The notes under the pieces: model-generated
Databases searched by the model: none
The model's input: the letters and a program-made list of their open reading frames with translations, nothing else
Told to the model about the DNA's origin: nothing
Shown here: piece by piece, positions 12,101 through 27,100 of the stretch
Numbering within the stretch: the stretch's first letter is position 1
Layout of the letters: every line of letters begins with the position of its first letter
NCBI RefSeq assembly: GCF_014905175.1
Contig: NC_057790.1
Location: 18,812,469-18,876,468, forward strand
Reading direction: 5' to 3'
Source: Aphidius gifuensis
Taxonomy: Eukaryota > Arthropoda > Insecta > Hymenoptera > Braconidae
DNA: 64,000 nucleotides
Program-made: the position numbers and the translations under genes

Positions 12101-15100
12101 GAGGGTCTTAAGTTATATACTTTTAAGATATCGATATCTGGCTGGCTGGTGACCCCATTTATCGCTGGGGGTTTGTAGTAAGTGAATTTATCCAGCAGCC
12201 ATGGTACTCTATATAGTGATGACCCTCATTCGAGAGAGAGCAAGAGGGTGAAAACAAACTATATATATTATTTGGAGTAAACTCAAAACTAGGTCAACTA
12301 TCATCCCCCATATATTCACTGGGAAACTAGGTCATGACTGTTCATAAAAATAAATAAAATGAAATAAAAAATTGTAATAATTTATTATAATTTATACTAA
12401 TGATGTTTTAAAATATAATATTAATTTTTTTTTCAATTGATAATATAAATAGATATATTATTTTTTGCAATGCATCAACAATGATTTACATTTCCGTTTG
12501 TCACTAGTTTGATTTTAATCTATAAAATTATCCTCTATTTGTGCATGATTATTTGTAAAAAAAATTAATCAAGATAAGCACAGACTGATACAATAAAAAA
12601 AAATAATAATTAATCATAAAAATCTTGGAGTTTGATGATCAATCATAAGATTAATAATATCACAGTCCATATGTTATTATTATTTTGTTTTGTTATTTGA
12701 TAAACAACCTTGTACTCTTTCACTTGTTCAATACGTCATGGATAAAAAGGGCAACACCAACCTTAATCGTACTATGTTCATTCCAAAAAAAAGCCATTTT
12801 TTTCTTCTTAGAATTTTGAATATTTTTTTTATATAAAAGACATGTTGGCAGCCAAGTTAAAATTGACAGCTATTGTTAAAGAAAATAAAAAAGTATTGTA
12901 TGTATAGTTTGATTGATGATATATATTTCTTAAAAAAATATAATTCAATAAATTACTATTTGCAAGTGTGTCATGTTCCAAAAAAAAAAAAAAAAAACTA
13001 TATTTTCAACTTGTTTTGAATTTTATCCTGAATTTTAAAGCCTTCCGGGTTTTAGCCATGACCTATCTTTTCTCTATCTAATTTGAACATTTGAAATTTA
13101 CAAGGTGGTTAGGTCGGTTGTTGTCGAGGCTAGACACAAAAAAATCCACATGATACTTGGACTAGAAAAAAATAAATAAAAAAATAATAATATAACCAGT
13201 AACTGTGAATAAATTAGTAGAAAGAGTAGAATCTACTACTATTACATAGGTATAAAATTTCTATGCCACCAACAACATCTCTTCACAAGAAGCGTCTAAT
13301 CATTTCGAGGTCATGCTAGACGACTATTGCGCTTGAAGCATGTTAATATTTTCAGGACATAATATAATACCACGTGGCCTTGTCATTAACACACGGAAGC
13401 AAAAAAAAATAAAAAAAATTTATACCTCATTCCAATGGTTTTATATACAGGTATACTTGCGTCTTTTTTTTTTTAAAAAATTCTTTTTGTACTTTTTCTT
13501 TTTTTTAACTGTCGATTTGTACATTAGGTGGGAGGGTGAAAGGTGTTCGATTTTGTGAACTTGTAGGCCGTTAGATTTCTTTTTTTTTTTTTTTTTGAAA
13601 ATATACCTTGAATTTTGGTGCAGGTATAAAGGCGTACACTACATTGGCACCAAAACAACAAAAGTTTTTTTAGGGGCACCTTGTGTGAAAGGCCATTTAT
13701 GGTGTTGATCGGATTTTCACTTTTTTGATTTAAATAAAAAAAAAAAACCGGTTAGTTTCAACTCAATGAAAAGATACAGAAGAGTTTGCATTTTACAAAT
13801 TTTTCTTGCTAAATCTAATGTGTCTAAATCTATATATTTTCTATAGAAGAAAAGATAAAAAAAAAAAAATCATCCAAAGTTTGATTTTTTTCATTCTTCG
13901 AAGTCTAGGTATATGGAAATAGTAAAAAACTTTTAAATTCTCTTTTTTTTTTTTATTGTAAATATTGCTGGATTAGAAGGTCAAGGTACGTGGGTGTAAA
14001 ACAAGTTATCTGAGCTATTTTTGTTTCAAGCATCAGGTGGAAAAAATGATTTTAAAATTCCAATAAACCCACACATTGATATTGACATTTTTTTTTTTTT
14101 TTTCTTTAGTTAATAATATTTTTATACTTATGCATTCAGGTGGCCATTATAGTCACCTGCATTGTTAATTCACACATCACAAACGTGATTTATCGATTTT
14201 GTATTTTTAATTCATCATATATGATTGAAAAATAATTGATTTTTTTCTTTTATTCTTTGTGTTGGCTGCAGATGTATCACGATAGAAAAATAAAGAAAAT
14301 GCTTCTGTGTATTAAGTAAAAAAAGAAAAAAAAGGAAAAAAAAAAAAAATGACCATTTGGAAGGTGGGTTATATATTTGCTGATGGGTCTCGGCTAAATG
14401 TAGAAATTTTTTTTTTTCAAGGAAATCATCCTGACCCAAGTATACCCAAGTGGTCTGTCTTAAATTCCAACCAGATTATGTTACTTCCCCACAGAAGTAA
14501 CAAAAAATAATCTTTCACATGAAATTTTTGTAACAAATTTCGAAAAAAAACGCTCATTATTATTGCTGATTTGAAAGAAAATAAAACGAAAATCTACACT
14601 AATGATTATTGATTTGCATCAATTAGATAATTTTATATAAAAAAATCATTATAATTTTTTTTTTTTTGACTGAATCGAAATACTCAATTATTTAATGACA
14701 CTAAAATATCAGTAAAACAATTATTTATTGATCATAATTTTAAAAATATATTAAGTGAATAAATAGTTTTTTAATTATTTTTATTTTTAAATTCATCAAT
14801 AAATTAACTACCCTTATCATGCAATAAATCTTATCTTAAATGAATAAATATAATTTTACAAATTGATATATAATATTTTTTTTTAATTATTCTCTCAACT
14901 TGTTTGTTAATATTATCTTATTCATTCCCACGGATTGTTGTTAAATTATTCAAAATACTAAAAAAGAAAAAAGTCAATAGTTTATTTTCAATGCTGCACA
15001 TACATGTATTATTTATGTTCTCTTTTGTTTTAACAGTTTTAACGTTGGCACTGTCGCCAAATGAAACGTTGGTCAATAAAATATCACCATAATCATCCTG

Positions 15101-18100
15101 TCTTTGTCATGTTAATTTATTTTTCAATTCATAATTATCCATATATATTCGTTTTTTAAACTCCTATGATTTTTTATTTTTGTCGTTTAAATTTTCATAG
15201 ACTCAACGACAAATATAGATGAATTATTTCATATTGAATTTTAAAACGCTATCGTGGGATTTATTTCACAAGGATATTGATAACTATATTATTGTTATTA
15301 TTATTTCTGCACAGTGGATATATTTTTATTGTTTTCAAAAATAAAATCATTCATTTTTTGACATAAAATAAAAGGGGAGTTATAAAAATAGGTTAACCGC
15401 AAATAATTTTGTTTTAAATGTATGAAATTTTAATTTTTTTATTCCAATAGAAGTTTTTTTTAACTATTAAATTTTTTTTAAAATTTATATTTACCTAATT
15501 CTATTATCATTTTGAAACAATTATAAAATTTATTTTTTATTTATACTATATTTAACAATGAATTGATGAATTAAAAAAAAAAAAAAAAAAAATTTCTCAT
15601 ATTAAAATTAAAACAATGAAAATATTGAAACAAATATAATTTATTATAAAATATTTTGATACAATTAAACTAATTAGATAATGGAAAAAAAATTTAATTA
15701 TACTTGTTTTTTTTTTTTTTAATATATTTTTTTGTTTCTTTTGAAAAATTAATTTTACCTCAATTATTATTTATTTTTTATTATAATTTTTTTAATAATG
15801 TAAATTACGCGTAATTTGGATGCGATTATATACTCGACTGATATCTGATTTGAATCAACAAATTGCATTGATATTAATGTCTATCAACACTAGACAACCG
15901 TGTCTCTTACATAACAACGACAACATAAATACATTAACTAAAAAAAATATATATATCTTATTTAAAATAAATTTAATTAATTATTTTTATTTTTATTGTT
16001 TCAGGTGAGTACTAAATAAATCTCATTTTATTGACATAAATAAATCATCGTGTGGTGAGTACACTCAGTATTATTAAAATAAAAAATTAAAAAAGAAAAA
16101 GAAACATTACTCATTCGTGTAAAAAAGCAATAAAAAAAAAGCTGAAAAAATAATTTTTCAAATTAAAAAAAAAAAAAAAAAAACGCAACGAGGAAATGAT
16201 AAAATACATTCCAATGTGACTGTGAGGTCGACTACATTGATGATGAATGACTATTATATAAATTATCTATTTTAATTGAAAAAAAAAAAAGAAGAAAATT
16301 AACAATATGTAATTAAATAATTTGATGATAATGAAAAATTTTTCTATTTTTTTAAAAAAAACTATAAAATATATTTAAAAAAGAAAATATGAGGATAAAG
16401 GCTAGTTGAGGCCTTGGTTCGTGATCAAGTCCTCGTGATGCTCAGCGAAGCTTCACAACGTCAATGTGTAATCATGTCCGGTCTTCTGTGTCTTTCTGTA
16501 ACTCCATATTGCCGTAACGATCTAAACACTGAAGCCATTATTTTATTTTTTTTTTTAATTTCATTTGAAATACTTTTATTGTTCATTTGAACCTAATGCA
16601 AATGCATACAGTATGTATTTATCACTATCATTAAAATCTTGATAACCACGCCTAATTAACGATAGACTAAAAAAGAAAAAAAAAAAAAAAACACACACAA
16701 CGAATCTAGTATCCAATTATTTAACCTTGACTATTGAAAATTAAAATTGCATTATATGTGATGTGTGTTGATATATATATTTATTTAAATAACTCGTATA
16801 TTATTGAAATAATTTATATGGAGTATCATGTTAAGTGACACTTGATGGCAATCATGCGTGGGAAAATGAAGGTTTATTTTATTCACAATTACAAGGCTAT
16901 TAATTTTAGCCATGGAATATTTTATAATTCGTTAAAATATTTTTTTAATTATTAATTCTATCCATTTGGTATCTTTTTTTACTCATAATTTACTTTCATT
17001 AGAAATAGTGATAACATTGAAATCATAGATACCAGAAAAAACCTCATATATTTATTAGTTTAAAAAGAAATTTAAAAGGGTAAATTAAAAAATTCAATCA
17101 AGGGTTAAAATCCACGTGTTAACTGACCCAAAAAATTGCATTAAATTCATGAAAAATAATTATCAAGTTTAAAAAACATACACGCATTGATAAATCATGG
17201 TAATAAAATAATTTAAAAAAAAAAAAAAAAAATCATAATATTATAATGTCGTTTGATTATCAATGTGTTATTAAACTTGTACAACAAAAATTACGTCATG
17301 CAAATGCGGCACACCTCTTCCGGCAGTTTTTTTTTTTTTTTTATATATTTTTTTTATTGTATTTCTATGTATATCGAGGACCTTGGCGTAGACCTCGTTA
17401 CCCGATAATTCGACTAACGAGTTAGCCAAGTGTAAATTTATTTATTTATTTATTTATTTATTTTTTTTTTCGTTTAATTTTTCTCATCCTTGAGGATTCT
17501 TTGTTCTTTTAAAGTTTCAGATAACCATAATATATCTAAATTAAAAGAAGGAAATATATTAAAACATGAGAAAAAAATTTAAAAATTATTTATAAAAAAA
17601 TTATAATATTAATTGCGTCATGAAAAAAATATTAAATATATTGTCATCTCACTTGAGTTGATGACTGTATATGGCTTATTATTATTAATAGACAAGCTCT
17701 GATGCAAACATTATAATAACATTATAAAAATGACGCAGTTAATATGTACATGTGATTCTATATTATGTGGATGTAGATGTGATATGGTATATGGTGTGAG
17801 ATGATGCGACCTGGTGACCGATCGCGGCTTGCTCTTTGTATGTTATGCTCGAACAAAAAATTATATACTCTAATTAAGGTCATACTCGTAATTTTAACAA
17901 TATCGTTTTTATTATACACGTTAATTGATTCTTTTTTTTTTTTTTTTTTTCTAAAAAAAAAGCTTTTAGGATTTGAATAAAGTCCTATTTTTTTTATTTT
18001 TTTTTTTTTTTGTTTATTTCATATTTTTTTTTAATTAACAATACTTTTAAATTGAAAAAAAAATATTTATATCTATTGATAGTTGCGTCAGTCGCAGTAG

Positions 18101-21100
18101 TAAAAAAAGAAAAACTAATATAGGTCACAAAGAATATACATTATTTGTATATTTTTTTGTGCTTTTGACATAACTAGAACACAATTCCAAAAATCATTTG
18201 TATATTGAAATTTAAACTATATATAAATACAAACACAAAAAAAAAAAAAAATGACAAATATAAATGTGTACATAGAACGAAAAAAAAAAAAAAACAATAA
18301 TTTATAATAAATGAAATTTACTATAGGTGACCTATTTAAGAGTTAGTCCCGACCTGGAATCATGACACAATAGCAAAACCCGGTGGAGTGCCTGGCCTGG
18401 TTATTCCCTGGCCGTGACCCGAACACATAGAGCTCTGCACATAACAAGGCGCACAAGCAACCCCTTAACGTCGCGTCGAGCCCGGCGCCCTCACTCCACC
18501 TTCCTCCTCTATTTATTCACCAATACCCCTGTCTGATCTCCACCCCCTTTATTTTTTTTTACGACCCCTGAATAATTCTCCCCTGTTCTCTCTCTCTTAG
18601 CATGCGCGCATATAAAACCCGGGCCAAAATGTATACAAAACACACTGACTCTCTCGTGTAACAGGTGGATGACGTCACAATAATGGGGGTATAAACTAGC
18701 CCCCTATTTTACTTATTATTTTTTTTCATATAATTATATTTTTTATAAACTCCTTTTATCCTTTATTCTTCATATAGCCCCAACCTACATTCCATCAATT
18801 TGTACTGTGTGTATCTTGTTTGTGTCATTGACATAATTTTTTTTTTTTTTTTAAATAAATATTTATAATCAATTTCTTGATTTTTTTAGTTTATCAAATA
18901 AACTAAAAAAAAATGATGGAAATTATATGATTTGGGAAGTATTTTTAGTCGAGTTTGATAAAGATTTTAATGAGTTTTTTTTTTATATAATATCGACTTG
19001 AATATAAGGGTCAAGTGATATTTACGATTTTTATCTACCCTTAAAATATATTTTAATGTATGTTATTTATTTTGTCATTTGAGTGGGCATAAGTAATGAT
19101 TATCAATATTAAACTTCTCCAAATAATATAATATAATATAAATAAAAAAATCAATAAAATTTGCTAATATTTTTCATAGTAAATAGCTTATCTAGTTTAG
19201 TATATATTTTTGATAAAAATTTATATATTAATGTTGTTAATTCAATTAATAAAGAGCTTATAAATAAGGATAATATAAAAAAATAATAAAAGGCCTGCAG
19301 TTAACAAGATAACTCATCAAGATATATATATATATTTATAGAAAAAAATAGAGGAAAAATTGAAAATTGTTGATATGATTTCTTGATTCAAGACAAACTG
19401 CTCTATATAAAAATACACATATACCAGTAAAATTTGGTACATACATAATAGTGTCTATAGTTGGTGATATTGGGGAGAAATCTTCTCGCAGCAAAACGTA
19501 AAACTGCTCTCTCTATCTATCTCACTCATCTGGTCCCTGTTTGTAGCGCTCGCGGCGCCGATACTTTGGTGCTGAGCCAGTGCTCAGTCGGTGACGGAGC
19601 GTCGTCGCGGTAACATCGTATTTTAAATATAAATAATTCAAATAATAGATAAAAATATTCAACGACGTTTAAATATCTTCTACAAATTTACATACTTGAA
19701 AATAAATTGTAACTACTAAGTGTGTGTGTTATAAAATATTTAGAAAAACCAAGTGTTTTTTTGAAAAGTAAAAACGAAACTATTTAAATCTAAAAGACGC
19801 GCGCGCGCGTGATCTAGTAAATAAATAGTTGTTATTTTTGTTTATGATTGGAAAAACTAGACGATATAATTTTCCAACATAAGACAAAATAAATTTAATA
19901 AACAACAACATAAATAAATAATAAATTGGAAAAAGTTAATAAACGTCAAAAAGAGAAAGAAAGAGGGAGAGAGAGAAATCAATTGACCGACGATGGCAAC
20001 AACTCAGTGTGCTTGAAAATTTCAATTTGATTAATTTCACAAAAATGAAATGTTTATTTTTCATTAATTAAAAGATTTTGTGATTGATTAAAATAATAAT
20101 AATAATAATTGTTTTATTCAAGGGTAATATATGCGCCCATGGAGAATATAAACAAGAGAAAATTTATGAGCAAGCTTTGACCTAAATAAGTGAGAAAGTT
20201 GACTATGGAAAAGTATGACCCTGTTCATTTCTCAATGTGACAAAAGTGCTTCGTATAATTGTCTTAAATAAATTTTATATTTATTTTTTATTATTTATTA
20301 AAATTAATTACAATAATTTATTAGATTTAATTAACGAAAAAATAATATTTGTTAAATAGTAAAAAAAATATATAATATAAAATAAAATTAGATGAATTCT
20401 ATAATTGATGTTGACCCATTGACACTCTCATTTCTGAACGTAATATTTAACCGTGAACGGATAAAGCGTTCCCTTTTGCGCGATCGTGACCCCGTTTTCT
20501 CTGATGACCAACAGTCGTCGACGCGGGCGCCATTAGTATAACTCAGTGTTAGACGTGTGTTATAAGAGATCAACCCCACCAAGTTAGTTTTGTGTTGTTA
20601 ATACATATATACATCAAGTGGGAGAATTGTAGGAGTTGTTATAGTACACGTTGTCGTATTCTATATACTATTATAAATATCTCATTTTAATATTCTTACA
20701 ATTACATTCCGTAAATTAATTAAATTAATAATAATAAAAAAATAACACAACAAATTGTTTATATAAATATAATGAGGAAAAAAAAAAGAATTTAGTGATT
20801 AAATTTTTATTGAATAATAACAACATTACTGAGATTATATTTGCCTTTGGTGCATTTTGTGTTTTGTCTTTGTTTTTGTTGTTGTTGTTGACAGCCTGTC
20901 AATAAAAAAAAGAAAGTGTTTGTGTCAAATTATGATAATGATTATTGTGAAATGTTATATGATAATAAATTTGTAAAAAAAAATTTAACAAAAAAATAGT
21001 GTATTAAGTGGAATGTATTGGGTGATAAAAAAAAGAGTTAATTTAAATACGTTAAAGTGGAGCCTGTAAGTAGTCAAGGTGGAGACGTTAGGAAGGTGGA

Positions 21101-24100
21101 TCACGGCGGGATGATTTTACAAACGGTGCCGAGGGTGCCAATGGCCGGCATTAAAAGACGATGGGGTGGTAGAATTGTCGGCCTTCAAGAATCATCACCC
21201 GAGGTTACCAGTAGTGGTGTATTATCACCACCACCACATTTTCATTCCGCCACGCCCGATACTGTTATACGCAATACAGATGATTTACAAATATGGGATT
21301 TAGATTTACATCCATCAATACAAAATCAAACTAATGGTGATATTACAACTGCCAATACAATACTGTCAATTGGTCAAAATAATTTATCAACACCAATTAT
21401 CAACGAAGGTACAAATTATTATGTTTTTTAAATTATTTTTTTAAAAACTTATTCGCAATTATATGCTGAAATTTTTTTTTTTTTTATTTAAGTTTTAAAA
21501 TGAATAAATTATTTGTTAATGCAAATATTCTATACACTGTTTGTATAAATAATTTATTTTCACTTTTAAACTTTCTACTAATTACGTGAAATTCAGCAAA
21601 ATTTTAAAATATATTGCATCATTTATCAATATACACTTGCAATTTGTATATTTTTTTAATTAAAAATACTCTTTAATAATTGATAAACAAAAAAATATTA
21701 ACAACTAAAATTCATATAAATATTTTCAACACTTGTGTGTAGGTCAATTATCTTTATTGTAGATAAAATTGATACTCATCCAATTTATTTATTATTTATT
21801 TTACTCCAAATTTAACTGTCACTCTATTTTTTTTCATTCTATCAATCTTTCTCAATCTTAATCTCTCTCTCTCTCTCTCAGCACTTGGCAATTTTTATTT
21901 TCTTTTTTTATCCGGATATTTTTTTTATTATCTCGTGGTTTTTTTTTTTTTTTTTTTCAACCAAGCGTAATCAACGTTCTCGGTACAACTTGTCCCTGGC
22001 CTTGAAAGCGTCAAGAACTGCGATGGCTCGCAGTCTGAGAAGCCAAGCCGCCATTTTAGCGAGTTTCTACTCAATACAATGCACCAAGATAATAACTAAA
22101 AATAACTTGAAATAATATTAAAAATACTCTATCAAAAATCAAAATAAAATTCATCAATTAATTATTCATAAAAATAATACAATATAATTTAATGAAATTA
22201 AATTTGTTTTTCTTAATATTTAATTATATCAGCATAAGATATATTTATTTTTTATATTTAAATATATATTCTGTACTTTAAACCGGGTAATTTAAATTTA
22301 ATTAACCGTGTATTTATCTGTATACATGTATTTTCAATTGCGAGTGTCGTTAACTCGTGACTCGATATCGCTCACAAGTACCACAAAAAAAATATGAAAT
22401 AAATAATAATAATAATGATAATGAAAGGGGATAAGGGGAAATGTAATGTCATTAAAAGGTAAAAAAAAATAAATAAAAATAAAAAGTAAATATAGCTGGG
22501 AAATAATGCGAAGGACAAGTCAAGTCATTGGTGCGCAAAACGAGTTGAGTATCACTGTGATAAAAGTAGCAACATCTTTTTTCAACACTAACATATAGAT
22601 ATATATATTGTATATATAAGACGAGAGATGCACTGTGTCCCGATTCGGTTTTGTATCAGGCTGATGATCCTATATTAAACTCACTTGATATATATACATA
22701 TAAGTTTACACAAATCAATGACGTATATTAGCTATGATCGAGGCTGCTGAACTTTATTTAACATTTATTTATTTATTTTTTTCTTTTGATTATTTGATGT
22801 TTATATATTCATAAATTTAATAATGTATATTTTTTAATGATGCAGTTTTTATACTGAGATTTTGATGCAAATATATACTGCGATGTTTTTGTCGGAGTTT
22901 AAAAATTTTTTAAAAAAATAATACAAAAACTTGACTTGAAACATGTGGTTGGCATGCGAGGTCATTATGTTTCTCAAATCCAGACACATATTTTCGACTG
23001 CATGAATTTTGAAAAAGCTGAGCTTTCTTTTTTTTTTTTTGCCATTTTTTATTTATTTATTTTTATGATTAAACGCGATGAATTAAGGGGATAATTAAAG
23101 AATGAAAATGACTGTAGTTTGGAAAGTATATATATAAACTTTTTTTATTGGGAAAAATATATTTGCAGGAACTTGTTTCTCAAATTTTACGACTGCAGGA
23201 TAGATGAACAGATGTTAGGGATAATATTATAACAGGAAGGGAGCCAAGATGACGTTAATCTCGACTAAAAGCACTAGATCATATTTCAAAATGTGCATAA
23301 GAAAAAAATAAAACATGCGGGTATATATATATATCACGTAATCGATTGTGAAATAAAAAAAAAATAGGTCACTGAATGTGACAATAATTTATGAAACAAA
23401 AAACAAAACCAAGAAAATTTATTTTTATAAAATCAATATCTCTTTGACTATAAACACATATTATTTCATTTATTTTTCTAATTCAAAATAGAAAAATACA
23501 TGGATATAAATAATTAAAAATCAATAATGATCTTGAATTAAATAAATTAAATAAAATAAAAATATACAAAAAAAAAAGCTCATTAATAAAATTATAAAAA
23601 TTATTTATTTTATTTTCTGTTTTTTTAAAGTTTCGCTATCTTAAATAAATTAAATTGAAATTTGTCTTTATTTTAAAAAATCATCAAATAAAAAAAAAAA
23701 AAATGTCTTATCTCTTAATTTTCATTAAATTGAATAATAATAATAAACGATTATTGACACGTGTCTAATAGTACAGAGTGTCAAAAAATAAATTAAAAAA
23801 GTAGGTCATTGATATGCCCAGTGTCTGAATCCGGTGTTATACATACAAAACCGTTAGCTGAATTATATTAGTTGGTGATTTCACAAGTCTAACGGTAAAT
23901 TAAACTCTCAAATGTAATATAATAAAATAATAATATAAGAAAGTAAGCCATTCAGAAAATAATCATAAATCCATCTCAAACTCAGACGATATGAAAAAAA
24001 TATTTATATAGTAAATATATAAACTTGAAAAAAAAAAAAAAATTCCCAAAGCTATTGTTATATTTTGTAATATTATATTTCATATACATATTTAAATGAA

Positions 24101-27100
24101 AAATAAAAATTATATTGCCCCTTTAAAAATCCAAATACATGAAAGAGAAAGAGAGAGAGAAACGCACGCGCATATAAACTTTCAAGTAGGGGAAATGTAT
24201 TTATTTATTGTGGGTGGTGGGGAATAAGTGAGGTCAGTAGGTCACTCTCACTCACGACTCTTGCAAACGCCTCATCATCATCATCATTATCATCATCAAC
24301 ATAATCTATGTATTGATGCAATATATACATATAATATCAACATTAAGTAAATTTTTTATATACATGCTCTATTACCATCTTGATCATTGGTTTTTATATA
24401 TGTACATAAGCTTGCAACATATCCATAAAATATATATACATGACTCTATGTTCAATAATAACATGCAATTGTATTTTATCATTGTCTATATGTAGACTAA
24501 GTCAATGACGTGGCTTATATGAACTTGCAGGCTAAACAGGTGACACTATAGTTCAATGTGCCGTGACCACGCTTACACAAATACTTGTACAGTACTAGTT
24601 TTCTCATGGCTAGATAATTAAAATTTCACAAGTTTTAAAACTTTTTTTTTTTTTTATTATTACATATATTATTTAAAAGCAATAGTAGATTTTTTTTTTT
24701 TAAAGAATAAAAAAAGCTCTGTTTGAAAAAAAAAAATAAAAAGTTTATTTATAAAATTTTTTAAAAAGCTTTTTGGTTATATTTATAATTGAATTAACAT
24801 TTTCTATGGTTTATTGGGAAAATTGAATAGATATGTAAATTATATATAGAATTTGTTTCTATTTATTTATTTTTTTTTTTTTTTATTAAGTGGGTCATCA
24901 TGAGCGCACGCATTTATAGTCACCTACGCGGAACGTTTTCTCAAAAAATACCATCATCAAATGCCATTCTAGGGCATGGTGTGGTGGATATATACAATAT
25001 GAGATAGTATAAAATAACATAATATGTATCTTGTAATGAAGGTGATTTTAATTCCAAGAATTCTAAACACGGATATAATTTGTTACTTGTTTCCTTTCCA
25101 TCTTTTTTTTTTATTTTTTATGTGAATTTCATTTTATTTTCTTAAAATTAATTTATTATTATTATGTGAATAAATAAATAATTATTTTTATTATTTTAAA
25201 TATAAATTATATTATTTATTTTTTATTTAAACAGTTAAGATAAATGAGATATATATTTATTATCAGATATGAATTTTTTCATTTCACGGAAATTTTTTTT
25301 TTTTTCTTTACAAAGCTTTTTTTTTGTTTTAAGTCGTCATTGTGTATTTATTTTTAAAATAAATATTATTAATATTTATAAATTGATACTCATTTAATTT
25401 TCTTATCTATTACACCTGTATAAAAAATTTTGCAAAACAAAAATATTATTTTTACCGATAATAATAATATTAAATTTGTAATAAAATATTTTACATTTTA
25501 TTATTTTGGTTTTTTGATCCTTTGGTTATTCGACTCAACTGTGGACTCTGTAATGGAAGTACACAGATGAATAAAAAGTAGATGGCAATAAAAAAAAGAA
25601 TAAATAAATAAATAAATATATATATAGCATCTAGCTTGATGGTACTGGCGGACAAGGCCAGGGCTGAGTTGTAATTTTTTCTTGCGCAACAACATTGAAT
25701 ATCGCGAATTGCACTGTAGACAATAACCAAGCTACCTTTCCTACATAATATAAAATAATTTTAATATTTATATATTAAAAAAACAAATTGCAAGTTACAC
25801 TGTATTGATTTTATTTTTTTTTTGTATTTTGCAAACTAACCTTTTGTTTTTTTAATGTAAAAAAAAAAAAAAAACAGTTATTAATTTTTTTTACTATTGA
25901 AATGTTATTAAAATTATTATATTTTATAAATTTATATTTATATATATAAACAAATAATATTTTTATATAGTATGTTACAAATTTGCTTCGTTATGATGCT
26001 ACTAGGTACAAAATTCCCAGTTCGATTTTTCGCTGCGCCATTGTGGCTGACCGTAGCTTTACCTCAACTACTCAATACTTTTCACAGTGGCTATTTTAAT
26101 ACTTACAATACCAGTAATAAATTATTATTATATATAATTCTTTTTTCTCACAATTATTTATTTAACAAATAATAATAATAATAAATATATTATCAAAATT
26201 AAAAGTTTAAAATATAAAAACCGGAACATGATCATTAAAATAATTTGTTTAAAAAAAAATTATAATCACCAAGTGATTTTATCAAGTATATTTATTCCAT
26301 TGCAAGAACATGACTTTGATATTTTTTTATTTTTTGTATATGTATTTAGTTGTATATAGCTGAAAATATTTTTTAACCATATTAAATATTTTTTCTTTCA
26401 TCATTTGACGTGTATAAAAAATTATCAAAAAATAAACATAAGGTGTAGTTTAGAAAAAGAAAAAAAAAAAAACCATAAAAAGATTAATTTAAAGAGCAAG
26501 TGAGAACGATGCTAAAAAAAGAGAAAATAATGCAAGTCGTCCCTTTTGCCGCAATTTTTCAAATTCATCGAACGAAAGCCGAAGAGGGTACAGTGTGTGT
26601 GTGATGGTTTAGGGACAAGAAAAAGAATAATAAAATAAAAAAAAAAACCTTCACTAGGAAAATGAAAAATATACTGGTGATGGTTAGTTTCATGGGAATG
26701 AAGAAAGCCAAAGATTTTCCGGTATAGGATCACCTGGTGTAGTGTGTTTGTGCATGAGTCGGCCTGAAAAAATAAAAGGAAAATATAAAGGAAAAAAGAA
26801 AAAAAAAGGTCAAAGTCTGACAGTGAGTTACAGAGAGGAAGGTGCTGCGAACTCCTAAGGAAGAAATAGTATTATATATGTGATATTAAATAGAAGGAGC
26901 ACCTATGCAAGCCAGAGTCAAGGCCGCACAGTGCTCCGAGTTAGTTGTGAGCTACTAACCAATATGGAAACCTTTTCTCAACAATTTTTATATCTATAGT
27001 TTGTGTGTTTGTACAATGTGTGCATTTATGGTCTCTTTGTCGGCAAAAAAAAAAAAAAAAATCAACTTTACAATCTTTATTTCTTTCTTCTCTTTTACTC

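Larger units (their letters stand above)
3117..21110 (+). other. Long EcR-A intron with islands and a repeat element
   Basis: This 18 kb stretch is mainly A/T homopolymer-rich intron. Notable contents are less AT-rich islands at ~4140-4330 (AGGTCA and TGACCT half-sites), 5800-5875 (CTCF-like motifs), 11360-11600, 12100-12350, 16390-16540, 18330-18710 and 19500-19620, plus the 2.6 kb inverted-repeat element at 8184-10793. No open frame here looks like protein. The islands may be enhancers or 5' UTR exons, which cannot be decided from sequence alone. Confidence 0.6.

Noticed and set aside
20388..20582. 64-codon minus-strand frame (GC-richer)
   Set aside because: Antisense to the presumed B1 5' UTR; no family resemblance. 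The GC is better explained by promoter or UTR function.
25517..25535. miR-9-like word CCTTTGGTTATTCG
   Set aside because: Seed and following bases differ, and no fold-back arm was found nearby.
26896..26937. Hairpin GGAGCAC...GTGCTCC as a microRNA precursor
   Set aside because: Only 7 bp pair and the interior does not extend the stem.
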